From NCBI RefSeq assembly GCF_030678875.1, contig NZ_JAUUDS010000004.1:62001-126000 (forward strand): 64,000 nt of DNA. Reading direction: 5' to 3'. This document shows, piece by piece, positions 42,825 to 52,700 of the stretch. The notes under the pieces are model-generated. The model saw nothing but the letters and a program-made list of their open reading frames with translations. It did not search any database and was not told the DNA's origin. The position numbers were made by a program, and so were the translations under genes. The first letter of the stretch is position 1; the number at the start of each line of letters is the position of its first letter. This DNA comes from Sphingomonas aurea (GTDB lineage: Bacteria; Pseudomonadota; Alphaproteobacteria; Sphingomonadales; Sphingomonadaceae).

Positions 42825-43679
42825 TCAGGCGATCTGTTCGGCTTGGCCGCCGCTGTCCGGGCGTGCGGGGCCGAGGATCGGTTCCTGGCCGAGCGGTTCG
42901 TTGCGGAAGACGGTGAACTCACCCTTCCCGTCCATCGACGGTCCGCTGGTCCAGCGCCCCTCCTGAAAGCTGCCGTCGACCGAGGTGACGTAGAAGTTGT
43001 AGTTGTTGGCCTGATCCTCCTTTTCCTGCGGAAAGGAGTTGGGGATCGGCAGCGCGCCAGTGGCGCCGCCCAGTTCCTCGATCACCGCCAGCCATTGCTC
43101 CTGGTGCATGGTGTCGCGCGCGATCATGTAGTGGAGCATCTTCTTCATGCCCTCGTCATGCGCCGCGTTGAACAGGCGGGTGGCGAGCACGCGGCCGGTG
43201 CTTTCGGCGGCGACGTTGCAATACATGTCGGCGGCGATGTTGCCGCTGGCATAGATGTGGCTCATGTTGAACGGCACACCGTCCGCGTCGCACGGCTGCG
43301 CGGCGAGGCCGGTCGACAGGATGTGGCGGTGGAGCATCCCCTCGATCGTGTGGCGCGGATTGCCGCCGCCCATCACCGCGCCGACGATGCCGTCCGCCGC
43401 GCCCTCTTCCTGCAGGCTGGCCGGTGCCTTTTCCAGGTTCAGCGCGACCGCAGTCGCCAGCATCTCGATATGGCCGATCTCCTCCGTCGCGGTCTGGAGC
43501 AGCATGTCGCGGTACTTGGTGTTGGGCGCGCGGCTTCCCCATGCCTGGAAGAAATACTGCATGCAGACACGGATCTCGCCCTCGACCCCACCGATCGCCT
43601 GCTGGAGCATACGGGCGAAGACCGGGTCGGGATTGCTGACTTCGACCGGATATTGGAGCCGCTTGTCGTGATAGAACAT
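42825..43679 (-). CDS. Manganese catalase
   Basis: Splits hydrogen peroxide at a di-manganese centre. 284 residues. The ligand set is visible: Glu in GEIRVCMQYF, Glu and His in ATEEIGHIEM, Glu in AESTGRVLATRLF and His in ARDTMHQEQW. Start at MFYHDKRLQYPV; an upstream in-frame ATG opens an unlikely extension. The protein is cytoplasmic. It follows a GT4/GH13 pair on the same strand but with a 104-base gap. Mn catalases in sphingomonads are often part of the general stress response; no consensus promoter is visible upstream. Confidence 0.94.
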   Translation of the reverse strand: MFYHDKRLQYPVEVSNPDPVFARMLQQAIGGVEGEIRVCMQYFFQAWGSRAPNTKYRDMLLQTATEEIGHIEMLATAVALNLEKAPASLQEEGAADGIVGAVMGGGNPRHTIEGMLHRHILSTGLAAQPCDADGVPFNMSHIYASGNIAADMYCNVAAESTGRVLATRLFNAAHDEGMKKMLHYMIARDTMHQEQWLAVIEELGGATGALPIPNSFPQEKEDQANNYNFYVTSVDGSFQEGRWTSGPSMDGKGEFTVFRNEPLGQEPILGPARPDSGGQAEQIA

Positions 43680-43783
43680 GATGGAGCCCTCGCTGGTATC
43701 GGATGCCACCCCCGACGCCTGAACGGTCTCGCTCCATTCGAGTTTATTGCGCAGCCACAACGTAACCCTTGTTTTTCAGTGAT

Positions 43784-44788
43784 TTAGGTTAGGATGCGGC
43801 GGTAGAGGGCGATATAGTCGTCTGCCATCCGATCGACGCTGAACCGTTCCGCCACGGCGCGGCGACAGGCGGCGCGGTCGATCGCGTCGACCCGCGCGAT
43901 CGCCGCCACCGCCTGATCGACCGTATCGACCAGGAAGCCGGTGACACCGTCCTCGATCAACTCCGGCATCGATCCGCGCGCGAAGGCGATGACCGGAGTG
44001 CCGCAGGCCATCGCCTCGACCACCGAAAGGCCGAACGGCTCGTCGAAGCCGATCAGGTGGAGGAGCGCCCGCGCCCCACCCAGTGCCCTGACCCGCGCCT
44101 CACCGCCGACCGCGCCGTGGTAGCGGATGGTGGCGTCCAGATGCGGCACTACCTCGCGCTCGTAATAGCCCTGATCCTGGACGATGCCGTACATATCCAG
44201 CGCGCGGCCGGCCGCCCTGGCCGCCACGATCGCCTCGCGCGCACCCTTGTCGGGGTGGATGCGGCCGAAGAAGAGCAGGTCGTCGCTGCCGGCCGGATCG
44301 AACGCGAAGTCGTCGACCGGGATGCCGTGGTGAATCGTCGCGGCATAGCGAAGCGCAGGATGCCGGTCCGCCGCGCTGATCGCGACATAGTGGACCCGGT
44401 CCTGATAGGGCCGGTACATCGGCAGGATGCGGTCAGACGAGAAGCCGTGGATCGTCGTCACCATCGGCGTGTCGACCAGCGGCGCGAAGGCGTGGGCGGG
44501 GAAATCCGCCTGGTTGTGGATCAGGTCAAACCGGTCCGCCTGTGCAAACAGATGCGACAGGTGGCGCATCTCCCACACCTTGGCGTCGATCGACGGGTCT
44601 TCCGAATAGGGCGCCGGCACCACGCCGTCGAGCGTGGCGGCGGTGACGCTGTCGAGGGTCGCGAACAGCGTGACGTCGACCCCGCGCGCGACCAGCGCCT
44701 CGGTCAGCAGGCTGGTGACCAGCTCCCACGGTCCATATTGCCACGGCGGGGTGCGCCAGGCGATCGGGGCGAGCATCGCGACCTTCAT
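43784..44788 (-). CDS. Glycosyltransferase family 4 protein
   Basis: 334 residues, GT-B fold. KVAMLAPIAWRTPPWQYGPW opens the N-terminal domain; the donor-binding half shows FGRIHPDKGAREAI and GFDEPFGLSVVEAMACGTPV, where the Glu of the E-x7-E motif binds the nucleotide sugar. Likely retaining transfer from an NDP-glucose or similar. Start overlaps the GH13 stop (ATGA), so both are made together. Acceptor unknown. Confidence 0.9.
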   Translation of the reverse strand: MKVAMLAPIAWRTPPWQYGPWELVTSLLTEALVARGVDVTLFATLDSVTAATLDGVVPAPYSEDPSIDAKVWEMRHLSHLFAQADRFDLIHNQADFPAHAFAPLVDTPMVTTIHGFSSDRILPMYRPYQDRVHYVAISAADRHPALRYAATIHHGIPVDDFAFDPAGSDDLLFFGRIHPDKGAREAIVAARAAGRALDMYGIVQDQGYYEREVVPHLDATIRYHGAVGGEARVRALGGARALLHLIGFDEPFGLSVVEAMACGTPVIAFARGSMPELIEDGVTGFLVDTVDQAVAAIARVDAIDRAACRRAVAERFSVDRMADDYIALYRRILT

Positions 44789-46356
44789 GCGAAGACGATG
44801 CCCTCGTTCGCGCGCAGCATGCCCGGCTCCGGCTCCCCGCTCAGGGTCGAGAGCAGCGGCGTGCCCGTCCAGTCGATCGTCACGTCATGGTCCGTCAGGT
44901 TGAGGAGGATCGAAAGGCTGCGCCCGCCCTCCTCCCGCCGATAGGCAAGGACGCCGGCAGGCGCGTCGAGCAGGGTGAAAGACCCGACCGCCAGCGCCGG
45001 TTCCGCCCGCCGCAGCGCCAGCAGCGCGCGATAGAGCGCCAGCATCGACCGCGGATCGGCGACTTCGGCAGCGACGTTGCGTGTCCGCCAGTCGGGGTTG
45101 AGCGGTAGCCACGGCTCGACCGTGCTGAACCCGCCATGGTCGCTGTCGTCCCACGGCATCGGCGTGCGCGAGCGGTCCCGGCCGATGTCGAGCAGCGGCT
45201 GGCGAAGGTGCTGCGGATCGCGGACCCGGTCGGGCGGGATCTCGACCCGACCGATCCCCAGCTCGTCACCCTGGTAAAGCGTGGGCGTGCCACGCAGCGT
45301 CAGGATCAGCATCGCCGCGACCCGCGCCTGGGCCTCGCCGATGCGCGCGGCGATGCGCGGTGCGTCGTGGCTGCCGATCACCCAGTTCGGCCAGCCGAAC
45401 GGCGGCAGCGACGCCTCATATGCTGCGATCATGCTGCGCAGCACGCTGGCGTCCCAAGCGTTCTCGATCAGCTGAAAATTGAACGGCAGATGGACCTGCG
45501 GGCGCTCAGGCGTGCCATACCAGCGGGCGTGGCGATCGTTGGGCAGGAAGATCTCGCCGATCAGCACGCGCGCGCCATAGCAGTCGGCTATCGCGCGCAT
45601 CTCGGCGGCGATCGCGTGGGCCTCTGGCTGATCGGTCGAGTGCAGCTGGATCACCCGGTCCCGCTCGGTGCGCGCGGGTGTCCAGTCGGGGTTGAGCGGA
45701 TTGTCGGGCAGCCCCTCCGCCTTCACGATATGCCACAGCACGTCGATGCGGAAGCCGTCGACACCGCGATCGAACCAGAAGCGCATGGCATCGAGCATCG
45801 CCTGCTTCAGGTCGGGGTTGCGCCAGTTGAGGTCGGGCTGCTCCTTGAGGAAGGCGTGCAGGTAATATTGCCCGGTGGCGTCATCCCACTCCCAGGCGGA
45901 GCCGCCGAAGTCGCTGATCCAGTTGTTAGGCGGCCCGCCGTCCGATGCCGGATCGCGCCATATATACCAGTCGCGTTTGGGATTGCTGCGCGACGAACGG
46001 CTCTCGACGAACCACGAATGCCGGTCGGACGAGTGGTTGGGCACGAAATCCAGCAGCAGCTTCAACCCGCGGGCATGGACCGCCGCCAGCAGCCGGTCGA
46101 ACGCCGCCAGGTCGCCGAACAGCGGGTCGATCCCGCAATAGTCCGCGACGTCATAGCCGAAATCGGCCATCGGCGAGGGGAAGATCGGCGACAGCCAGAT
46201 GGCATCGACACCCAGCGCCGCGACATGGTCCAGCCGCGCCGCGATCCCGGCCAGGTCACCCACTCCGTCGCCGTCGCTGTCCTGGAACGAGCGCGGATAG
46301 ATCTGGTAGACGACGCCCCGTTCCCACCACGGACGGCTGTGCGCTGGGTCGGACAT
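44785..46356 (-). CDS. GH13 alpha-glucosidase
   Basis: 523 residues. The (beta/alpha)8 barrel has the GH13 conserved regions: DFVPNHSS, GFRIDVLW with the catalytic Asp, LIGEIF with the acid Glu and GSHDAPR with the transition-state Asp, in place of the usual NHDxxR. The oligo-1,6-glucosidase/alpha-glucosidase subfamily is indicated by YQIYPRSFQDSDGDGVGDL. No signal peptide, so it acts in the cytoplasm on imported oligosaccharides. It is coupled to a GT4 gene, an arrangement suggesting turnover of a glucoside the GT4 makes, though this is inference. Confidence 0.92.
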   Translation of the reverse strand: MSDPAHSRPWWERGVVYQIYPRSFQDSDGDGVGDLAGIAARLDHVAALGVDAIWLSPIFPSPMADFGYDVADYCGIDPLFGDLAAFDRLLAAVHARGLKLLLDFVPNHSSDRHSWFVESRSSRSNPKRDWYIWRDPASDGGPPNNWISDFGGSAWEWDDATGQYYLHAFLKEQPDLNWRNPDLKQAMLDAMRFWFDRGVDGFRIDVLWHIVKAEGLPDNPLNPDWTPARTERDRVIQLHSTDQPEAHAIAAEMRAIADCYGARVLIGEIFLPNDRHARWYGTPERPQVHLPFNFQLIENAWDASVLRSMIAAYEASLPPFGWPNWVIGSHDAPRIAARIGEAQARVAAMLILTLRGTPTLYQGDELGIGRVEIPPDRVRDPQHLRQPLLDIGRDRSRTPMPWDDSDHGGFSTVEPWLPLNPDWRTRNVAAEVADPRSMLALYRALLALRRAEPALAVGSFTLLDAPAGVLAYRREEGGRSLSILLNLTDHDVTIDWTGTPLLSTLSGEPEPGMLRANEGIVFA

Positions 46357-46408
46357 CGCGATGCTCCCTCGCCGTCCTCCTAGGCGGCGACCGGGGCCGG
46401 GTCCACCG

Positions 46409-47245
46409 TCAGCGCAGCTGGCAGACGTCCAGCACGTCCATGTCGTTGTAATCGAGGTTCTCGCCCGCCATCGCCCAGACGAAGCTGTAGCTGGCGGTCC
46501 CTGCGCCCATGTGCACCGACCAGGGCGGAGAGATCACCACCTCCTCGTTGCGCATCACGATGTGCCGCAGCTCCTCGGCCTGGCCCATATAGTGGAAGAC
46601 GCGCTGATCCTCGGGCAGGTCGAAATAGAGGTATATCTCGCTGCGCCGCTCGTGGATGTGGGGCGGCATGGTGTTCCAGACGCTGCCCGGCTTCAGCCGG
46701 GTCAGTCCCAGGCAGAGCGACGCGCTGCGACAGGCATGGGGCAGGATCAGCTGATAGATGGTTCGGTCGTTCGACGTCTCCAGGCTGCCGCGCTCCATCG
46801 GATTGGCGTCGTCCAGCGTCACCTTGCGCAGCGGAAAGGCGGCATGGGCGGGCACGCTGAGCAGGTAGAAGCGCGCGCCCTGCCCCGCAAAGTCGACATC
46901 CTGCGACCCCATCGGCACGTAGAGCGCCTCGTACGGGGCCAGCTCGATCCGCTCGCCGTCGACCGTGACGCTGCCGGTGCCCTGCCCGACATTGACGACG
47001 CCCAGCTCGCGCCGTTCGAGGAAGGGGTGGCCGGCGGCGCTCTCCGGCTCGGTCTGGCGCGGCAGGGCCAGCGGCTCGGCTCCCGGCACCGCGCCGCCGA
47101 TGACGAACCGCTCGCCGTGCGAGTAGGTCAGCACGATCTCGCCGGGCCGGAACAGGCGGGACACCAGATAACGGTCGCGCAGGTCCTCGTTGCTCGCTCC
47201 CTCCATCATCGCGGGATGGGTGGCGTAATAGGTCTTCTCGTACAT
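46409..47245 (-). CDS. kduI: 5-keto-4-deoxyuronate isomerase KduI
   Basis: Converts 5-keto-4-deoxyuronate to 3-deoxy-D-glycero-2,5-hexodiulosonate in pectin breakdown. 278 residues, the standard length, opening [16 protein letters not shown]. The zinc-binding His and Glu lie in [16 protein letters not shown] with another His in [14 protein letters not shown]. Start is five bases from the GH105 stop. It follows a GH105 hydrolase and a hexuronate transporter, a consistent uronate pathway. Confidence 0.95.
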   Translation of the reverse strand: MYEKTYYATHPAMMEGASNEDLRDRYLVSRLFRPGEIVLTYSHGERFVIGGAVPGAEPLALPRQTEPESAAGHPFLERRELGVVNVGQGTGSVTVDGERIELAPYEALYVPMGSQDVDFAGQGARFYLLSVPAHAAFPLRKVTLDDANPMERGSLETSNDRTIYQLILPHACRSASLCLGLTRLKPGSVWNTMPPHIHERRSEIYLYFDLPEDQRVFHYMGQAEELRHIVMRNEEVVISPPWSVHMGAGTASYSFVWAMAGENLDYNDMDVLDVCQLR

Positions 47246-47250
47246 CGTGC

Positions 47251-48381
47251 TCAACGCCCCCGGTCCAGATCGGCGATCGCGGTGGCGGCGAGCAGGAAGG
47301 CGCCGACCCCGTAGAATTGCGTGTCCTGCGCCTCGACCTTCTCGGGCCGGTCGCTGACCTGCTGCACCCAGCCGAGCCGCCCGTCGGGCTGGATCGCGCG
47401 CTGGAGCGCCGCCCAGCCGCGCCGCGCATTGTCCTCGTACCTCGCGCGCGGCAGCAGCCCCGCCCTGATCCCCCACGCCATGCCATAGGTGAAGAAGCCG
47501 GTGCCGCTCGACTCCGGCGGCGAATCCTCGGGCGCGAGCAGCGACGGCGCCCAATAGCCGTCGGGCTTCTGCAACGTCTTCAGCTTGGCCGCCATCTCGA
47601 CGAACAGCGCCTCCATCCGCCGACGATCGGCACTGCCCTTGGGCAGATAGGGGATGATGCGCGCCATGCCGGCAAAGACCCAGCCATTGCCGCGGCTCCA
47701 GAACTGCTTGCGCCCCTTGGCGTCGCGGCGCTCGAAGAAGCGGCTGTCGCGGTAATAGAGATGCTCGACCGGATCGAAGAGGAAGTCGGTCGTCGCCCAG
47801 AACTCGCGCATCGCGAAGTCGCGGTAGCGGGGGTCGCCGGTCTGGCGCGACAGCTCGACGAACGCGGGCGGCGCCATGAACAGCGCGTCGCACCAGCACC
47901 AGCGGGTCAGGCACTCGGTCGCCCCGTAGCCCTCAGGCGGGACGGCGAAGGCGAGCGTGGTGACCGCCGGCTTGGCGAGGATCGCGTCGAAGCGCGCCTT
48001 GGTCGGCGCGCGTGCGGCGGCGCCGGCGCCGTGCTGCGCCGCCCAGAGATAGCTCTGGGTGATCGCCAGATCGTCAGCGAAATAGGTCTTGTCGCCCGGC
48101 CGCCACTGGTTGGCGCGGCCCATCGCGCGGATCGCCTCGCCGATCCGCGGCGGTGCGCCGGCATCGGCGAGCGCGGTCATGCCGACCCAGAACACCGCCT
48201 GCTCCCAGGCGCGTGGGTTGCGCGTCTCGCCGGTCGCCTTGGGCAGATGGTCGAAATCGGCGATGCGCTTTACCTGCCAGTCGGCCAGCCGCGTCGCCGC
48301 CTCGATCGGCGCGGCGGGCGTTTGCGCCGTCACGGTCGCGGGCGCCAGCAGCAGCGCAGCGGCAAGGGTGCGGAACTTCAT
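47251..48381 (-). CDS. GH105 unsaturated rhamnogalacturonyl hydrolase (YteR-like)
   Basis: 376 residues. A signal peptide ([19 protein letters not shown]) indicates a periplasmic enzyme. The (alpha/alpha)6 barrel family signature is seen in [19 protein letters not shown], where the Asp is the likely catalytic residue, and in [20 protein letters not shown]. It removes the unsaturated uronyl residue left by pectate or rhamnogalacturonan lyases, feeding KduI. Start overlaps the MFS stop (ATGA). Confidence 0.9.
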   Translation of the reverse strand: MKFRTLAAALLLAPATVTAQTPAAPIEAATRLADWQVKRIADFDHLPKATGETRNPRAWEQAVFWVGMTALADAGAPPRIGEAIRAMGRANQWRPGDKTYFADDLAITQSYLWAAQHGAGAAARAPTKARFDAILAKPAVTTLAFAVPPEGYGATECLTRWCWCDALFMAPPAFVELSRQTGDPRYRDFAMREFWATTDFLFDPVEHLYYRDSRFFERRDAKGRKQFWSRGNGWVFAGMARIIPYLPKGSADRRRMEALFVEMAAKLKTLQKPDGYWAPSLLAPEDSPPESSGTGFFTYGMAWGIRAGLLPRARYEDNARRGWAALQRAIQPDGRLGWVQQVSDRPEKVEAQDTQFYGVGAFLLAATAIADLDRGR

Positions 48382-49658
48382 CGTCCAGTCTCCGGCAGGG
48401 GGTCGAAGCCGCGGGCGACGGGCGCCAGCCGCGGGCTGATGAGGTGGATCGCGGCGAGCGCGAGCAGATACGCACCCCCCGCCACCGCGAAGATCGGCGC
48501 ATAGCTGTTCGAGATGCCGAGCACATAGCCGACGAATTTGGCGATCAGCATGCCGCCGATCGCGCCGCAGGTGCCGCCGATCCCGACCACCGATCCCACC
48601 GCCGTGCGCGGGAACAGGTCGGACGGCAGCGTCAGCAGGTTGGCGGAAAAGGCCTGGTGCCCCGCCGTCGCCAGTCCGATCAGCAGCACCGCGATCCACA
48701 GCGAATCGATGTACTGCACCGTCACGATCGGCAGCACGACGAGCGCGCAGCCCAGCATCGTCAGCTTGCGCGCGGCGTTGGCGCTATAGCCGCGGCGGAT
48801 CAGCCGCGACGACGCCCAGCCACCGATGACGCTACCGAAATCGGACATGACATAAATCACCACCAGCGGCGGCCCGAACGACTTCAGGTCGAGCCCGTAT
48901 CGCTTGCCCAGGAAGTCGGGCAGCCAGAACAGGAACATCCACCAGATCGGGTCGGTCAGGAACTTCGGCACCGCATAGGCCCAGGTCTCGCGCACCGCGA
49001 ACAGCCGCCGCCAGGGCAGGAAGCCGGCCGGCTGGACCGGATCGCTGCGGATCAGCGCCAGCTCGCCGGCGGTGACCGAGCCATGCTCCTCCGGGCGGCG
49101 ATAGAGGATCAGCCACGCCGCCAGCCAGACGAAGCTGAACAGCCCGGTCGCCACGAACGCCGCGCGCCAGCCCCAGCCGATCGCGATCGCCGGCACCAGC
49201 AGCGGCGTGACGATCGCGCCGACATTCGCGCCCGCGTTGAAGATGCCGACCGCCAGCGCCCGCTCGCGCTGCGGGAACCACTCGGCCACCGCCTTCAGCC
49301 CGGCGGGAAAGTTGCCGGACTCACCGATGCCCAGTGCGAAGCGGACCAGTCCGAACTGACCGACCGTCGCCACCAGCCCGTGCGCCATGTGCGCGATCGT
49401 CCAGAAGGTGAAGGCGATCGCATAGCCCCAGCGCGCACCGATCGCGTCGATCAGCCGGCCGATGCCCAAGAACCCGATGGCATAGGCACACTGGAACCAG
49501 AACACGATGTCGGCATACTGCGCCTCGCTCCAGCCCAGATCGGCCTGCAGCACCGGCTTCAGCACGCCGATCATCTGCCGGTCGATATAGTTGATCGCGG
49601 TGGCGGCGAAGAGCAGGCCGCAGATCACCCAGCGATACCGCCCTACCCTCTCCGTCAT
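48378..49658 (-). CDS. MFS hexuronate transporter (ExuT-like)
   Basis: 426 residues and about 12 membrane segments of the anion:cation symporter family. RYRWVICGLLFAATAINYID and LGIGESGNFPAGLKAVAEWF are hallmark stretches shared with ExuT/GudP-like transporters. First gene of the MFS/GH105/KduI operon, so it probably imports galacturonate or an unsaturated uronate. A promoter with TTGACC and TACGAT boxes precedes it. Confidence 0.9.
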   Translation of the reverse strand: MTERVGRYRWVICGLLFAATAINYIDRQMIGVLKPVLQADLGWSEAQYADIVFWFQCAYAIGFLGIGRLIDAIGARWGYAIAFTFWTIAHMAHGLVATVGQFGLVRFALGIGESGNFPAGLKAVAEWFPQRERALAVGIFNAGANVGAIVTPLLVPAIAIGWGWRAAFVATGLFSFVWLAAWLILYRRPEEHGSVTAGELALIRSDPVQPAGFLPWRRLFAVRETWAYAVPKFLTDPIWWMFLFWLPDFLGKRYGLDLKSFGPPLVVIYVMSDFGSVIGGWASSRLIRRGYSANAARKLTMLGCALVVLPIVTVQYIDSLWIAVLLIGLATAGHQAFSANLLTLPSDLFPRTAVGSVVGIGGTCGAIGGMLIAKFVGYVLGISNSYAPIFAVAGGAYLLALAAIHLISPRLAPVARGFDPLPETGR

Positions 49659-49699
49659 CGACGCCCTCCACGATCCTGCTCGATCGGCAGTCGGGAGTT

Positions 49700-49727
49700 A
49701 TCGTACAAGTTGGCCGCGATCGGTCAA
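49700..49727 (-). promoter_or_regulatory. Promoter of the uronate operon with overlapping possible operator
   Basis: TTGACC (49727-49722) and TACGAT (49705-49700) are 16 bases apart on the minus strand, 42 bases before the MFS start. The stretch ACTTGTACGATAACT over the -10 box resembles GntR-type uronate operators; the repressor is not in the window. Confidence 0.45.
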
Positions 49728-49781
49728 TCATAAAACCGGATTGGATGCGATACGCGGCGTCCTTATCATATCACCGCGTCG

Positions 49782-52700
49782 TCATGCCGCACTGCCGCTG
49801 CCGGTCTGGACGCTGCCGGTCCGCTCCAGCTTGCCCCAGCCGACGATCCAGCCGCCGATAGCCGAGGCGATCGCGCGCAGCACCACCCAGTACATGATCT
49901 GGCGATAGACCAGTCGCTGCGCGACCAGCAGATGCGCCGGGTAGCGCGCCTGATGCCGGTCGAGCCGGTACGCCACCCACCCGCACGCCACGTCGATCGC
50001 GGTGAAGGCCAGCCAGTATAGCCCCATTCGCCCGACATCGCCGCTGGTCTGTGCCCAGCCATGCTGCGCGATCCGCACCCCGGTGCCGATGATCGACAGC
50101 AGCAGCGCCAAGTCGATCAGCGGCGAGATCGCGGCAAAGGCGATCTGGAACAGCCATGCCTGCGGCAGGCCGATCCGGGCGAGCCCCGCAGGACGACCGG
50201 AGCGCAGGATGCCGCGGTGCTTCCACAGGCACTGCAGCGTGCCGAACGCCCAGCGGTAGCGCTGCTTGGCGAGCGCGCGGAACGTCTCGGGCGCCTCGGT
50301 CCAGGCGACGGCGCCGGGATCATAGGTCACCCGCCAGCCGGCGCGCTGGATCGCGATGGTCAGGTCCTGGTCCTCGGCCAGCGTATCCTCCGGATAGCCG
50401 CCGACCGCGTCGAGCGCGGCGCGCCGCCACGCACCCACCGCACCGGGCACCACCGTCATCGCCTCGAACCCGGCCAGCGCGCGCCGCTCCAGGTTCTGCG
50501 CGGTGATGTATTCGACCGCCTGCCAGCGGGTGACGAGGTTGACGCGGTTGCCGACCCGCGCGTCGCCCGCCACCGCGCCCAGCGCCGGGTCGGCGAACCA
50601 GCGCGCAAGCCGCGCGATCGTCGTCGGCTCGAACTGGGTATCGGCGTCGAGCGCGATGACGATCTCGCCCCTCGCCTGCAACAGCGCGCGATTGAGCGCC
50701 GCGGCCTTGCCGCCATTGACCAGCGTCAGCAGCGTGACGCGCGGGTCGCCGGCGAACCTCTCCGCGACGATCGCGCTGGTCCGGTCCCGCGACCCGTCAT
50801 CGGCGACGATCACCTCCAGCCCCGGATAGTCGCTGGCGAGCACCCGTGCGACCGAGTCTGCGATCACCCGCTCCTCGTTATAGGCGGGGATGATGACCGA
50901 GACCGTCGGCGCGTGATCCGGCGGCGTCGGCCGCTGCCACCGTGCCTGCCACCAGGCGAGCCCCGCCAGCAGCACCGCCCGCGCGATGCCGAGCGCGATC
51001 GCCAGATAGAATAGCCAGGCCAGGACGCCGGCAACGATCGCCAGCACGACGAACACCGCGACGTCGGTCCGCACCGCCAGCAGGTCGCGCCCGGTGACGC
51101 GCGGCATCGCGACCGCAGGCGACACGCCGACCAGTTCCGACGCGGTGACGAAGCGATATCCGCGCGCGCGCAGCGCCCGGATGATCTGGGGCAGCGCCGC
51201 CACCGTCTGCGCCCGGTCGCCGCCACCGTCGTGGAGCAGGATGACGTTGCCCGAGCTGGTCGGCGTCGCCGCCTCGACCTGCGACACCACCTGGCTGACG
51301 ATCGCGTCGGTGCCGGGCCGCTGCCAGTCGTTGGGATCGACGTGCAGGCCGACGACGGTGTAGCCCTGGTCCTGCGCCAGCAGCGCCGGCCCGATCTCGT
51401 CGGCCGTGGTCGGCTCGGCATCGCCGAAATAGGGGGCGCGGAACAGCGTGGTCGAGCGGCCGGTATAGGCCTCGATCAGCCGCTGCGTGGCGTTCAACTC
51501 CAGCCGCGTCGTATGCTCGCCGGTGTCGGCGAGGTTGGGATGGGTGTAGGTGTGGTTGCCGATCTCGTCCCCGTCGGCGACCATGCGGCGCAGCAGCTGC
51601 GGATGTTCCAGCGCATTCTCGCCGATCACGAAGAAGGTCGCGGGCACATGCGCCTGTTCGAGGATGTCGAGCATCGGGGGCGTCCAGTCGGGATCGGGCC
51701 CGTCGTCGAAGGTCAGCGCCACCGTCTTGGGCAGGGCGCCCGCGCGCTGGACGACATAGGGGGTCGGCAGCGCATGATAGTCTTCGCGCCGGATGATCCC
51801 CTGCCGGTCGAAACCGACCTGCCGCCGCCCTTCGGTGGGCTGGGCGGTGATGCGCAGGATCTCGCCATTGCCCTCGACATCGACGTTCAGCGGCGATCGC
51901 AGCACCGCCAGTTTCGGGATACCCGCCGGCGTGCGGAACGCGGCGAGATCGGCCCACAGGCCCGGATCCTCGCTGCCCATTCGCCACAGCGCGACATCGT
52001 CGAGGCCAAGGCGGCGCAACGCCACCAGCTGGTTCCAGCTCGTCGCCGCGTCGAGCATCCATATCTGATGCCGCACACCGCCATCCTGATAGGCGAAGCC
52101 GGCATTGCCGCTGGCGGGATCGAACAGGATCGGCGCCTGGCTGTCGTGCGCGGCGAGCCACGCATCCTCGATCGACAGCGCATCGGCACCGCCCTCGTGC
52201 CAGTCATAGGCATAGCTGCCCAGCGCCACGACCAGCCGGTCGCGCCCGACCTGCCGCACCGCATCCTCGACCACGCGCAGGAACCAGGGCTGCGAGGCGA
52301 CCGGGCCGGCAGCGCCGCTCTCCCAATGCTCGTCATAGGCCATCAGGATAACCCGGTCGGTGACCCGCGCCAGCCGGGCGAGCGGCCAGTCGGCATCGCC
52401 GGCGGGCGCCGTCACCGCCAGCGTCGTGCCCTTCGGCATCGCGGCACGCAGCTGGGCGAGGAAGGATATGTAATTGCCGATCGCGTCGGCCGGCAGGTTC
52501 TCGAAATCCATGACCAGCCCGGCGTCGTGCTGCGTCTGCACCGCCTTCACCAGCCGGTCGATCAGCTGCCGGCGCGCGGCGCGATGGCCGACCAGCTGCG
52601 CGATGGTCGCGCCGTCCCAGCTGTCGTTGTTCAGGTTCTGCACCATCGGCAGCAGCCTGGGCGGGCGCGGCGTCTCGGCGAGCAACCGGTCGAGCTGGGG

